Below are positions 1 through 10,361 of a DNA stretch of 64,000 bases, piece by piece (within the stretch, counting starts at the first letter, position 1; every line of letters starts with the position of its first letter). The notes under the pieces are model-generated. The model saw nothing but the letters and a program-made list of their open reading frames with translations. It was not told where the DNA came from and did no database searches. The DNA is from Semisulcospira habei. Lineage: Eukaryota; Mollusca; Gastropoda; Semisulcospiridae. The position numbers and the translations under genes were made by a program. The DNA lies in the NCBI GenBank assembly GCA_036245525.1, contig BTPG01000004.1, positions 20,601,146 to 20,665,145 of the forward strand. Direction: 5' to 3'.

Positions 1-114
1 AGTAAGCATAGGACATCTCCAGGCCCTTCACACACAGACGAGCTTTCAAGGATCCAGGGGTGTAGTAGATCCCAGCGTGGATCACTCCACTGTTCTTCCC
101 ACTTTGATGTGCCG
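1..114 (-). CDS. L2HGDH: L2HGDH exon 3 (partial at window edge)
   Basis: The acceptor AATCTTCAG is at 123-115. Joined to the phase-1 base of exon 2 it reads [18 protein letters not shown], then [20 protein letters not shown]. This matches the block after the FAD loop in L2HGDH. The exon is open to position 1. Confidence 0.9.
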
Positions 115-3100
115 CTGAAGATTAAATTCAATGTTCAAATATTTCAGCTATTCAGCCTGACACACTGCAAGATGAGAAGGAATGACCATGATAATTCAGC
201 AGAAGTGCCAGAATAGCTTGGTGCATCTACCCAGTAAGCAAAGGTCCTTGGTCTGGTGTCATCTGCAGTGGACCCATGCACAACTGTGCGCAGGCCCTCT
301 GCGACTGACATCGGCCAGACGGGTTTGTTTTCTCAAAACACATTACCGATGGTATTACACTTAGGAAATGGCTCTTAGCTGGCCTAATTTTAGCCAAATT
401 TTGGTTGTGTCCGTATAAGGGGGTGTTGGCAGGAGTGGGGCGCCATAGACCATGCCAAACCCGAATAGCCTCCCCTTACTCACATCCGGTACAAGATTAC
501 CCAGCATACCCCAGTTTTAGTTCTTAGCTGGCAGAAGTAGGTTGTGTCTGTTCGAGCTCCGCTTTGGTTCTTGGCCGGTCGTTTCGACCTTGACTGTTCG
601 TTCGTTGGGACTTGAACTGTGGAGTGGTGGCGTGACTGGGAGTAGTAGTGCTCACGCTGTGCCGCCTCGTCGACCTGTGTGTTCTACGGGCCTACGGCTT
701 GTACCATGGAGACTGTGACTGGCGGCTTCCGGACGCTGCTTCGGCCTGCGCTCCGAACCGGTCGGGCTGTGTGGCGTGCTGTTACGATATGGTGATACGT
801 GGGTTTGCTCCTTTTTTCCGCCATGGCCAGGTAATATCTCGGTGAATGCCCTCGACCGGCGCCCTTGGGTGGGAAGGAGCGCCGAGCGTCGGCACGCGCT
901 GTACACTCGTTTGATTCGACTTCATATTCAATTATGTCCGATTCGCCAGCGCGCGCGCGTTGTTATTGCGTGACCTTAGAGGCCACGCTCGCTCTTTCAT
1001 CTTGTACCCTCTTGTTGCAGTAACTAGGTTCGGATCTGCACGATGTGTGGCGACTTTCAGGGCCCCTCGGACGAGCATGCGGAGGGCCTTCCCTGAGCAG
1101 GAGGCGAGTCGACCCGCACTGGTGAGGTGTCCGCCTCATGACTGGAAGAGAGATGGTTAACGCTGGGGGGGCTTACCTCCGTTGCGTCCTACTCTATCAG
1201 AGGTCGGCCGACAGTGATGTCCAAGCTAACAAGGAGGGACCCACGTCAGGAACAGGGACTTTGTTGTCCCGCACAGAGATAGGGACTTCGTTGTCCCGCA
1301 GAGAACGTTCGACGTCTCAAGTCAGAAACAGGGACTTCGTTGTCCCGCACAGAGATAGGGACTTCGTTGTCCCGCAGAGAACGTACGACGCCTCAAGTCA
1401 GAAACAGGGACTTCGTTGACCCGCACAGAGATAGGGACTTCGTTGTCCCGCAGAGAGCGTACGACGCCTCAAGGCAGGAACAGGGACTTCGTGGTCACGC
1501 ACAGAGATAGGGACTTCGTTGTCCCGCAAAGAGCGTACGACGCCTCAGGTCAGGAACAGGGGCTTCGTTGTCCCGCACAGAGATAGGGACTTCGTTGTCC
1601 CGCAGAGAGCGTACGACGCCTATCCGAGATCGCCGGGCATTGATGTCCGAGTTTACAAGGTGCGACCCAAGTCAGCAGCAGGGACTTCGTTGTCCCGCAG
1701 AGAGCGTACGACGCCTATCAGAGACCGCCGGGCATTGATGTCCGAGATGAACAAGGTGGGTCCCAAGTCAGAGGCAGGGACTTCGTTGTCCCGCAGAGAG
1801 CGTACGTTGCCTATCAGAGATCGCCGGACACTGATATCAGAGTGTAACAAGGCGAAACCCAAGTCCGAAGCAGGGACTTCGTGGTCCCACAGAGAGCGTA
1901 CCACGCCTATCAGATCGCCGGGCAGTGACACCTGGCAGGGACAAGCTGGGACCCAAGTCAGAGCAGTGGCTTTGTTTCCCCACAGAGAGCGTACCACGCC
2001 TATCAGATACCGGGCGGAGACGCCTGACAGCCACAAGGTCGGACCCAGGGCACAAGCAGTGGCCTTGCTGTCCCACAGAGAGCGTGCGACGCCTATCGGA
2101 GATCGTGGCCACGGAAGCAGTGGCTTGGTTGCCACTTCCCTCATACGAAAGTAATAAGTCGTGGCGGATTCTCTGTTTGTCTATTGACAAGGGGTATTTA
2201 CCTAAATATTACTAAATTGCGTTGCTACCTTAGTGGCTTGGTTGCCCAGACCTGTTTACCATACACATTCGGCGTATTGTAGTACACTATTTTGCTTGGG
2301 GTACACATACATGTGCACGTTATACACAAATACACATCTTGGAGAAACTGACAACTCACTGGCTTGTGAATAATACACATGTGAGTCCAAAGTACACTTT
2401 TAGTCAGTTGAAAGTACACTGACTGCACCCAGGGGGTAACCAGGTCGGCAAGTTGTCACTCAGAGAGCGGTCGGCGTCTTTCAGAGCTCGCCTGTCAGAG
2501 ACGCCCAAGAGTAACAAAGGGGACCCCAATCAGAAGCAGTGCCTTGCTGTCCCACAGAGAGAGTATGTCGTCTGTCAGAGATCGCCGGACAGAGACGCCC
2601 AAGTGTTTTAAGGTGGGACCCAAGGTGGTCCCGGACCTGTAAAGCACAAAATACCTTGTTCTGGGCTCTGGGCAGCAGGAGAGGTAGCTGACAACCTCTA
2701 CTTGCATGGCTAAACCAATGATTCTTCCACCGGCCCGGGACCCGGCCTCAAGGGTGACCCGCTCCACTGTCCTTCCGCAGGCCAGAGTGGACAAACAGCA
2801 GGTGGACAGAGCATCAAGGTGGGGCCCATGTCAACGGCAGTGACCTAGGCGCCCCGGCCCAGTAAGCTTGTAGTCACTGACTGCGGAGGGCTGGCGTCGG
2901 CTACCGTACCTACGATGCTTCCAGTCCCGGGCCAGACGACAAGTCATAAACGGACATGCAGAAGCGACTGCTCGGCTTCTCAGGCGCTGGACAGTGTCTA
3001 GTGTCTGTGAGGGCATGTGGGCGCGGTAGCAAACACGTATGAGTATGTACGTTTATCGTGGTGCGCGACACAGGGGTTAAAAGGTTGCTTTCCCAGCGGC

Positions 3101-6100
3101 TCAGCGGTTCGCCAGGCCGCTGGGGCGCGACACCTCTTATCCTTCCAAGGTTAGGTTCCTGGAACCTCTAATCCGATTTCTTGCTTTGGGCAATAGAGAT
3201 GAGAAAACAGAGGGGTATTCTGTCTCCCATATTTTAATCTAATTCAATAACTTGATTATCCCTTAAGGGCTATTACAATCGAAGTGTGCTCATGCATTAA
3301 GCATTGATTAATTTAATTTTTCTTATTATTCGGTTGGGCGCCCTCGCCCGGGCTGCTCACCAGTTTTTTATGGCTTGTGGCGACCGCAAGGGCTACAGGA
3401 CCACTGCACTTCGCTCTGCAGGATCCCGGCTCGGTGATGTTGGGCCACGCCTCGCGCCGACCATGCAGACGAGAGCCGCTCTAGATGCAGTGCAGAAGAG
3501 ACGACCTCACGATGGGATCCGGGTTCCGGCGTTCGCTCATGATCTTCAGTTCCCCTTCGGAAGCAGGGACTCGCCTCACAGAAGCCAGGGGTACGAGAGG
3601 AACAGGAGACGCCGTCCCAGTTCCATGGCTCGCTACGCAAGGGAAAGACGGGCTCTCCGAGTTTTCGCCACCGTTCGGGGGAGCGGCCCCCTGAGACTAC
3701 GTTGTTCCTTCCAAGTGCGGGGTCCGCCTTCGTTGGATCGCCGCCGGCCGGAGTTCCCCGGACTTCGGAGGGGTTGGACATCCCTTCGCCTGCGGGCGGA
3801 ACATACGGTTCCCGCTGGACGCCAGAGGACGTCATTCGCCGTGGCTGGACGAGGTTAGCTTCTCTACGTCGCTACGCTCGCAGTTCCGAGAGGTCTTGCG
3901 TTCGCCGTCTACTGCGAAGATTTACAGGAGAGTCTACTCGGGCCGGGGACTACGCAGGTCCCCTCATCGCGTCCAAGCATTCAAGTCCCTGCCCCTTCTG
4001 GTCGGCTTCGGTCTCCGCTTCAGGGCGCCGGGGGAGGCGCTGGTGGCTTCAGCTGGATCCTACTTCTTCCGCTGCCAACGGTTGCTGCGTCCGTCCTGGT
4101 CGATTACGCGCGGCTGAGTGGAGAGTCGGCCACGCAGGGCACCGCGCAGTGGAGAACTTCTTGGCCCCCTGGGCAGACCGACAAGGAGGCTTTCAAGGCC
4201 TGTCACTCAGCTGATTCACGCTGCGGGCGCCGCCGGATGTAGCAGCCTTCTTAAAACACTGTGGACCGTCAGACAGGATTGGCAGGGACCACTCTTCCGC
4301 GGAGGCGCGGTTCGTCCGATGCACCGGATTGGGCGACTTACATCCGAGAGACGGAGGCGGCGACGGGACGCCAACGGCACACTCCTGTGAACGTCAGGGA
4401 CAGCATACTCCAGGCGCGCGAGGGATAGAGGTCAGCGCGGGTGGAGGACTGGTCCGACAGACTTCACTGCGGACGCCGTCTTCATCGGGGGTATGCACAC
4501 AGTTCAGATTAGCTCCGCCTGAGATGACTGGCGGCTAGTCGCTTCATTTCCCCGACGGGGTGCTACTCTTCGCTTGGGCCTGGCCGTAGTCAGCCGTGAC
4601 CAGGCACGCTTGTCGCCTCCTTAGACGACAGCTTCGGGACCTAGCGGAAGCGTTCGCTTCCCTGGGTGGCGGCGACTTGGAGTTCTGGCAGGCTGCAGCG
4701 CCGGACCGGAGCGGATGGACTTACCCTCGGTAGTGCCTTCAGGAAGTTACCCATTCGGCGCTGTGGATCCTGCGGCCGGGGGCGCAAGTACAGGGAGTTA
4801 GACGGGACAACTTGGCAGGAATTAGTTCCTGAGAGGTCGTTGCGCTCGGGCCTGTGGCAGTAGGGTCGACGCAGCTCTTACACTAGACGGTAGATTGGAG
4901 CACGATCTTCGTCCTTCGACTCGACACAAGTGCCTCGTCATCTCGGCAGATACCAGACAAAGACCTGAGAGCAGCGGTGCGTCTCCAGGACCTGGGACAA
5001 CTCGAGTTTCGAAGTCGTAACCAGTTGGCAAGCCGGGCGGTAGGCTGGGATCATGCCCACTTCGCCGTCGACTAGAGGGCCGACGCTACAGGACAGGTAC
5101 TACGTGTTTCTTCGCCGGGATTCCGTCGAGGATGGAGTGCGTGGTCGTCCTGTTCGAGTGGGACTCCCAGTAGACGGGAGCAGGGCAGTGTAGGAGGGAC
5201 TCTCAGTCCCTTCTTCAGCTCTCTTAGGACGGATGACTTACTAGGGGATCACCGTTCAACCTGACACCTCCTCTGCTTGGAGAAGGAGGGCGTAATTGGG
5301 AGAGGCTAGTGCGCTGGAGGCCTGCCGCGCGGGGAGGCGTCGCTGTGGCCAGATCTTCCAGCTCCACTGCTCGCCATCGAGATTGAATGCCGAATTATAC
5401 GCTTGGTTGTCCGCCATTCCTTGTGTTGCAGGTTGGGGGATGTAGGTGCGCACCCGGAGATTGGGCGGCAAGCCCTCTTCCACAGAGGCTTCCTATGGCG
5501 GCCATGGGTGCTACCGAGACAACCCGCAGACCCTCAACCAGTCGAGTTGCGAGGGTAGATGACGAGCGCTGTGTGACGGGAATGACAACCTTCTTCCTTC
5601 CGAACTGGACGAAGCCCCAGCTGGCAGGGTGCTTCCTCGGGGTTTTTCATCTCCTAAGGACGGCCCCCTTTCACCGTTCAGGACTATCTCACCATGATCG
5701 CCGACTCCTACAGGCGATTTCGCTCATCCGACCCGGGTAGCTGCAAAACCTCACTTTCAGAGGCTCCCTTTGCTTGGAATGCCCCGCTGTGCTGCGCAGG
5801 GACCAAGTTCTACCTTGGGGGCTTACGGGATCTCAACCTCGTCTGTTGGAACCCGGCACATGACGCGCCTGACGGATGTTTCAAGGAGGAGAGCTTCAGG
5901 GCAGTCCTTGACTCAACCTCCAGGCTCAGTACTATGCACGCTGTCCACACACCCGGGTGGCTGGCAGTGCCAGTCGACCGGTTCATGCTACAGCTACCTG
6001 ACACATCTGCCTGGACGAGACGCGGCCTACATGACGGCGACAGTTGTTTCGCCCGGCGCGTGTTGGGTGCCACCCGGGAGAACAGACTTCAAAACCCGGT

Positions 6101-9100
6101 GACAGCCTTACCTCTTCCAGGGTCAGTATCCGTACGCGCTGTCGTCACACACACACACAGATGGCTGGCTGTTACGGACGGAAGGCGCCGTGCAACTACT
6201 ACGGTACCAGCCTTCAGGGTCAAGTCGTGGTCGCCTTGGCTGCCCTACAGTCTATGTCTGTCTGCCCGTACGAGTGTCAGATTCCACTCAGTAGCCCAGA
6301 CAATAGGAACCGGTGAGAGTCTTCCGTGTGTACCTGCGCCGGACCAAGCTGGCGCAGGGGGACGCACACACCTGTTTTCTCCCTCTGTCCACAGGTAGAC
6401 GTGGTATCTCAGCCCAGACCTGCTCCTCCTGGTTCCGGGGAGTTATCCGCCCGGCCTTCCAGGACGTTGACCTGTTGATGCCACATGTTGCACATCGCGG
6501 CGCACGAGGTCAGAGCCATGGCCGCAAGTTCCGCTGCGACAGCACCGGTGCAGTCAAAGTCTTGTGGCGGCTATGAGATGGCGAGCGGAGTCCACTTTCG
6601 CCCGCTGCTACCTGAGGGACCTCTCCTCCCAGCGACAGATCCTCTCGCTGGTGGGAGACACCGCAGCAGCGCAACACTCCCTCCCGGCGCCCTAGGCGCC
6701 GCAGGTATCTTAGCTAAAATTATCGGGAGTGTGCTGCAGGAGGGCGAGTTTGTGGGCAATGTGGTTGGCAGTAGGGGCGCTATAGCGGCACCCACCTCCT
6801 CTTTGTGATTCTTCCTAAGTGTAATACCATCGGTAATGTGTTTTGAGAAAACAAATGAATTTTTCAATTAAAATGCATTTTTTTGAAAAATACTTACCGA
6901 TGGTATTACTCGAAGGTCCCTCCCTCCGGCCCCGCTTGCCGCAGTTCGCTAAGAACTAAACTGGGGTATGCTGGGTAATCTTGTACCGGATGTGAGTAAG
7001 GGGAGGCTATTCGGGTTTGGCATGGTCTATGGCGCCCCACTCCTGCCAACACCCCCTTATACGGACACAACCAAAATTTGGCTAAAATTAGGCCAGCTAA
7101 GAGCCATTTCCTAAGTGTAATACCATCGGTAAGTATTTTTCAAAAAAATGCATTTTAATTGAAAAATTCATTTTTTCCTACTGGGGCAGGCACAAAGCTA
7201 TGCTGGCAACATCCATTAAAATTATGATGGCTGTTATCTCTTATCAAAGGCCTTAATGTTATATAATTTTCAAAGGTACCAGTGAATATCCATGCTTTTT
7301 AAGTTTCTGTAAGCCTGTCATTAAATAAACAAAAAATGTTACAAAAACCCTTATTTATTTTTATTTATTTTTTTGGGTTGGGGGTGGGGGTGTGGTTGTT
7401 TATTACAGCAATGTTGACAACTCAAGCAGTTTTGATTTAAAATTCTGACACATGAACGCTTCAAAAGTACATGTATTATGCACAGGCATTGGATGATCGT
7501 TGCGCAAATAACAACCTCTGTAAGTATAATACAAGTAGCAGGAATCTGAGGAAATAACACAAATTTAGGCCATGGTCATCCAAGTCCCACAATCTGGCGG
7601 ACACTCACTATATGACACCTTAGCATGAGTCACATGCATTTTTAACTGGTAAAAAAGCTTGAAATTATTTTTTTAAATCTTGGCTGAAAGCATAAGCTGC
7701 GGTTTGAGTGATTTTGTTCAGTAATTAACGGACAAGCACACTCTCTTGTAGGTCTCATTGGGAATGTCTGCAAAACTACTTTTGAACTGGTAACCAAAGT
7801 ACTTCCCTTCACTTAACCCATATCATACTGAGGCTAAAAGCTTCAAATTTGTACACTGTCACATACAAGCTACATTATAGTACTTATAGATAATGATATA
7901 GACCAATGGCTTTAGTTCAAAGGTGGTGCCAGAATAGCTTGGCGCCTAGAGGTACCAAGCTATTCTGGCACTACCCTTGAACTATTTTAGTGAAACTTAT
8001 TTCACACACTGGTGTATTCCGAATGATAAGGGTTAAGTTTCACAGACATTTAGTATGAGACTTTTGTGTGACGCTGATCTTACTCATCATTGTTGTTTAT
8101 AAAGCGCGTTGTATTTTTGTTTTCATTTTTTTTTTACTTAACTTTTTGTCATTGTGTTTGTAAAATTAATTTTATGGGGATACAATTACCTTTTCGTTAA
8201 GCACCTAGAGCTCTGCTTCTGAGGTTAGTCGCTTTACTCATTAATATTATTAATATATTATTATCTTTAATAAATCTGCAAAATAATCGCTCAGAAGACA
8301 GCTTATCCATTCAGCCAAGAAAAAAAGTTTCATATATATCTACCAGCTCGAAAAGGTAACATTTATTGTCGTTGGCATGTCACACATCTGAAGGTCTCAT
8401 AGTGAATGTGCACCAAACTGTAGGATGCAGCTAACCTGGATGGATTTGACCTACCCTTGTGTTATTTCCCACTACCACCCGTGTTACAGAGGTGGTCAAC
8501 TTCTCAACAATCATCTTATGCCTGTGTTATAATGTAAATCCTTTTGCACATTTTCAATTAAAATGTGTAATTACCCAGCTCCTTCTCTTTTTCCACAACA
8601 GCAAAGGACAGATTAGGATGCTGAGTAATAAGCTCCTGTGCAGTTGCCATGCCGACAATGCCTCCCCCTACTATAACCACATCATAATCTGTCTTGCTTT
8701 TCCTGTGAAACAAACACAAACTCATTTGTTAGGGAATAAGCAGAAATCCTTCATAAATTCATGCTAGTCATATTGTGCAATCTCTTTTGTTAAAGTAGTA
8801 AGTACCATTACGCATTTAAATCTGAAGACACATTTCAGCACCAGTTGTGTTTGTTATGCCTTGTCAACACACCTAATGAACTTTAACAGCACTTTGGACA
8901 CACAGCAAAAGCACACGCGTAATCACACTTATTTATTCTGCGCTGCCGTTATCGTGTCAGTCTATTTTTAGCTCTTTCTCACACTGACATCATTGCATTT
9001 CTAGAACGGAGTGGAGTCATTATCAGATAACTTGATATAAGGACGACGTGTGCTGGACTGGGTCTAAATGAACCATAACTAGACCTGTGTGCAGCGTTTT

Positions 9101-9441
9101 GAAAACATCTGTTATAGAAGTGTATCTTTGAACAGTTAAGGCGGTAGTGGGCCTTAAAATTTAGCTTATTGTCTATTTGTTAGTTTTTGAATTCTTGGTT
9201 TGTATTTGTTTTTGTATTGCACTCAATTGTATGTGGTCTTGCTATAGATATTCATCATTTTCCAAATTTCTACATTTTAGGACAGCAATACACAAAATAA
9301 ATATGATTCAATAAGAAAAGCTGCAGAAGGATCATCACATACGTAAGACGAAGTTCCGTGGGGAGAAAGACACTGCCAGTGACAATGAACCTTTCTTTGA
9401 AAACGATAAACGGCAGACAATTTTTCACACTTGCCGTCTTT

Positions 9442-9522
<81 letters not shown>

Positions 9523-9706
9523 CTAGAGAGATTTGACGATTTGTAAGTGTTTCAGATGAAAACATTTTAAAAATTAGAGCCTACCTTTCTGATAACCAGC
9601 GCTTTCCTGACCCGACAGATGCAATCACACATCGCGCGGACTGCAGAGATCCAAACCTGCAGCAAAATAATCTGTGAGCACCGACTAAAGCCATGGGCGC
9701 TGCCAT
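1..9706 (-). CDS. L2HGDH: L-2-hydroxyglutarate dehydrogenase gene, 5' portion (exons 1-3; continues beyond window edge)
   Basis: The gene runs on the minus strand as exons 9585-9706, 8575-8702 and 1-114 (partial). L2HGDH is a mitochondrial FAD enzyme that oxidises L-2-hydroxyglutarate to 2-oxoglutarate. Exon 1 gives a basic, hydroxylated N-terminus like a mitochondrial presequence. Exon 2 encodes the FAD-binding strand and glycine loop [19 protein letters not shown], then AVVEKEKEL. Exon 3 encodes [20 protein letters not shown], the diagnostic block that follows the Rossmann fold in this family. All junctions are GT-AG and phases agree (exon 1 ends phase 2, exon 2 ends phase 1). No stop or frameshift is seen in the visible part. 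The rest of the catalytic domain lies outside the window. Intron 2 is about 8.46 kb and carries a DIRS element. Intron 1 is 882 bp and carries a dispersed repeat and a GA microsatellite. Assignment is by motif recognition from memory. Confidence 0.9.
344..528 (+). repeat. DIRS left inverted terminal repeat
   Basis: It runs from taccgatggtattacactta to agttttagttcttagc and is the inverted counterpart of 6948-7131, with a one-base T-run difference. Confidence 0.88.
1251..2640 (+). repeat. Tandem repeat block inside DIRS element (76-bp then ~93-96-bp units)
   Basis: Five 76-bp units start at 1251, 1327, 1403, 1479 and 1555, each with gggacttcgttgtcccgcag and gcgtacgacgcct. They pass into 93-96-bp units starting near 1681, 1777, 1873, 1966 and 2059. 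Two further diverged units lie at 2455-2640, beyond a SINE-J insertion and unrelated DNA. Long open frames exist on both strands (plus 1519-2154, minus 2144-1653) only because most units are multiples of three or nearly so. A gag-like Ser/Arg repeat protein is possible but unproven. Confidence 0.75.
2134..2231 (+). mobile_element. SINE-J copy with 15-bp target-site duplication
   Basis: It is flanked by agtggcttggttgcc at 2119-2133 and 2232-2246. The core ctgtttgtctattgacaagg matches the SINE-J core seen at 24.3, 29.8 and 58.5 kb. It sits in the DIRS repeat block, so it is younger than that block. Confidence 0.75.
3300..6480 (+). pseudogene. Unrecognised, presumably decayed DIRS coding region
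   Basis: GC-rich DNA with coding-like composition on the plus strand, but frames are broken about every 60-230 codons (3304-3858, 3702-4214, 5694-6398). I did not find a convincing YxDD, RNase H or methyltransferase signature. The assignment rests on its place between the tandem repeats and the recombinase end in the DIRS element. Confidence 0.45.
6485..6700 (+). pseudogene. DIRS tyrosine recombinase C-terminus, frameshifted
   Basis: Frame 1 (from 6485) reads [16 protein letters not shown], containing the HxxR catalytic motif of tyrosine recombinases in its DIRS form. The continuation is in another frame from 6579: [17 protein letters not shown], which carries the W/H position and the nucleophile Tyr (CYLRDL). 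At least one frameshift between about 6545 and 6579 separates the two halves, so the enzyme is inactive in this copy. Confidence 0.75.
6814..6909 (+). repeat. DIRS internal complementary region
   Basis: 6814-6855 is the reverse complement of 326-367 (the left outer end). 6853-6909 is the reverse complement of 7117-7173 (the right outer end). The two join head to head over the shared trinucleotide aaa. Confidence 0.85.
6948..7131 (-). repeat. DIRS right inverted terminal repeat
   Basis: Inverted match of 344-528. It is followed by an AT-rich outer edge (7132-7173) that is not present at the left end but is represented in the internal complementary region. Confidence 0.88.
7440..8546. repeat. 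Diverged long inverted repeat (arms 7440-7705 and 8296-8546)
   Basis: The reverse complement of 7705-7440 aligns colinearly with 8296-8546 through many blocks: cagccaaga, catagtgaatgtg/catatagtgagtgt, gtgttatttcc, ttacagaggt, atgcctgtg. I estimate roughly two thirds identity. A TTAA hairpin MITE (7813-8036) lies between the arms. The right arm ends less than 30 bp from the L2HGDH exon 2 donor. Confidence 0.55.
7813..8036. mobile_element. hpA-type MITE, variant with TTAACCCATATCAT ends (unoccupied relative of 61494-64000)
   Basis: Bounded by TTAA at 7813 and 8033, with ends ttaacccatatcat / atgataagggttaa. The central hairpin (7911-7989) has arms ccagaatagcttgg / ccaagctattctgg. A homologous copy at 61494-64000 contains a LINE that is absent here. 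Confidence 0.82.
8575..8702 (-). CDS. L2HGDH: L2HGDH exon 2 (FAD-binding Rossmann motif)
   Basis: The acceptor TTTCACAG ends at 8703 and the donor GTAATTAC begins at 8574. The 128-bp exon encodes KSKTD followed by the GxGxxG dinucleotide-binding loop (VGGGIVG) and the second strand ending EKEKEL. It leaves phase 1. Confidence 0.92.
8799..9160 (+). repeat. Dispersed ~360-bp repeat in L2HGDH intron 1
   Basis: Inverted, clearly homologous to 47762-48116: shared blocks include tgtttgttatgccttgtc, acacctaatgaac, aagtgtatctttgaac and ggcggtagtggg. No target duplication or terminal motif was found, so the element type is unknown. Confidence 0.65.
9444..9530 (+). repeat. (GA)n microsatellite
   Basis: About 85 bp of GA dinucleotides with two interruptions, in L2HGDH intron 1. 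Confidence 0.95.
9585..9706 (-). CDS. L2HGDH: L2HGDH exon 1 (start codon, presequence)
   Basis: The ATG is at 9706-9704 (minus), in the context AAG-ATG-GCA with a second in-frame ATG four codons on. It encodes 40 codons plus 2 nt: [16 protein letters not shown] and on to GKRWLSE, rich in Arg/Ser with no acidic residue until the end, as expected of a mitochondrial targeting peptide. The donor GTAGGCTC lies at 9584-9577. Phase 2 at the end joins to one base of exon 2 to make an Arg codon. Confidence 0.85.
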
Positions 9707-9811
9707 CTTGAAGTCGAAAGTTCGCCAGTGCTTTCCCTTGCTCTCGGAGTCGCAGTTGCTTCCCTTAGACCAGTTCTTGACGGTCGATCAAGTACAGTGA
9801 CGTGGGAACGG

Positions 9812-9945
9812 GAGAGGGGGGGGGGGGAGGGGGGTGGGTGTAGGCCCATTGGCCCGTTCCCCTACCCCCCCCCCCCCCCCGCCCCTATCCGCACCCCTTT
9901 GACAAAAGTAGGTGGAAGGGGGGGGGGGGGGGGGGGGGAGGGCAG
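9812..9945. repeat. G- and C-homopolymer cluster upstream of L2HGDH start
   Basis: Runs of 11-20 G, then C, then G within about 130 bp, starting about 105 bp upstream of the L2HGDH ATG (gene reads leftward). The opposed runs could pair into a hairpin or form quadruplexes. A 14-C run follows at about 10138-10152. Confidence 0.8.
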
Positions 9946-10361
9946 AGGATCCCCTGGCTCCCCTGGCCCCCACCGCCAATATTTTTCTGAACTCATTTTC
10001 AAGTTTATAATTTTTAATGAATTTTGTTTGTTTGTTGCCGAAGCCGCCAATATTAGTATTGAACATGTTTATTTATTCTTTTTAATATTGTTATAGGCTG
10101 GGAAGTAACATGTCAGGTACGCTGTTCTCTCCTCCGCCCCCCCCCCCCCCCCACCCCCACACACCTTTGAAAGATATCTTTCAACGCCACTTTCAATGAT
10201 TCGACTGATCTAGGACACATTTAACTTGATCTATGTTTTATTTATTTATTTTGTACACTGAACTCGGTCCTGTGACACGATGTGAGGCACAATTTTACAG
10301 TTTGTTTGCATTATTAATAGCGGTATCTGTACCGGTTGTTCGACTGACGGCTCGGTTCATT

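Larger units (their letters stand above)
324..7173 (+). mobile_element. DIRS-like (tyrosine-recombinase) retrotransposon, decayed coding region, intact terminal architecture
   Basis: Inverted terminal repeats (344-528 and 6948-7131, about 185 bp, nearly identical) bound the element. An internal complementary region (6814-6909) follows the coding part. Its first half is complementary to the left outer end (324-367) and its second half to the right outer end (7117-7173), meeting at an AAA/TTT trinucleotide. This is the hallmark of DIRS elements, which replicate through a circle and integrate with a tyrosine recombinase rather than an integrase. The 3' coding end matches the recombinase C-terminus, but in shifted frames. 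I could not recognise reverse transcriptase, RNase H or methyltransferase motifs in 3300-5700, so the copy is decayed or highly divergent. It lies in intron 2 of L2HGDH, on the opposite strand to the gene. Confidence 0.8.

Noticed and set aside
1653..2154. Long frames on both strands in the 93-96-bp repeats
   Set aside because: Repeat units that are multiples of three keep frames open on both strands; no independent evidence of coding. Kept as a repeat only.
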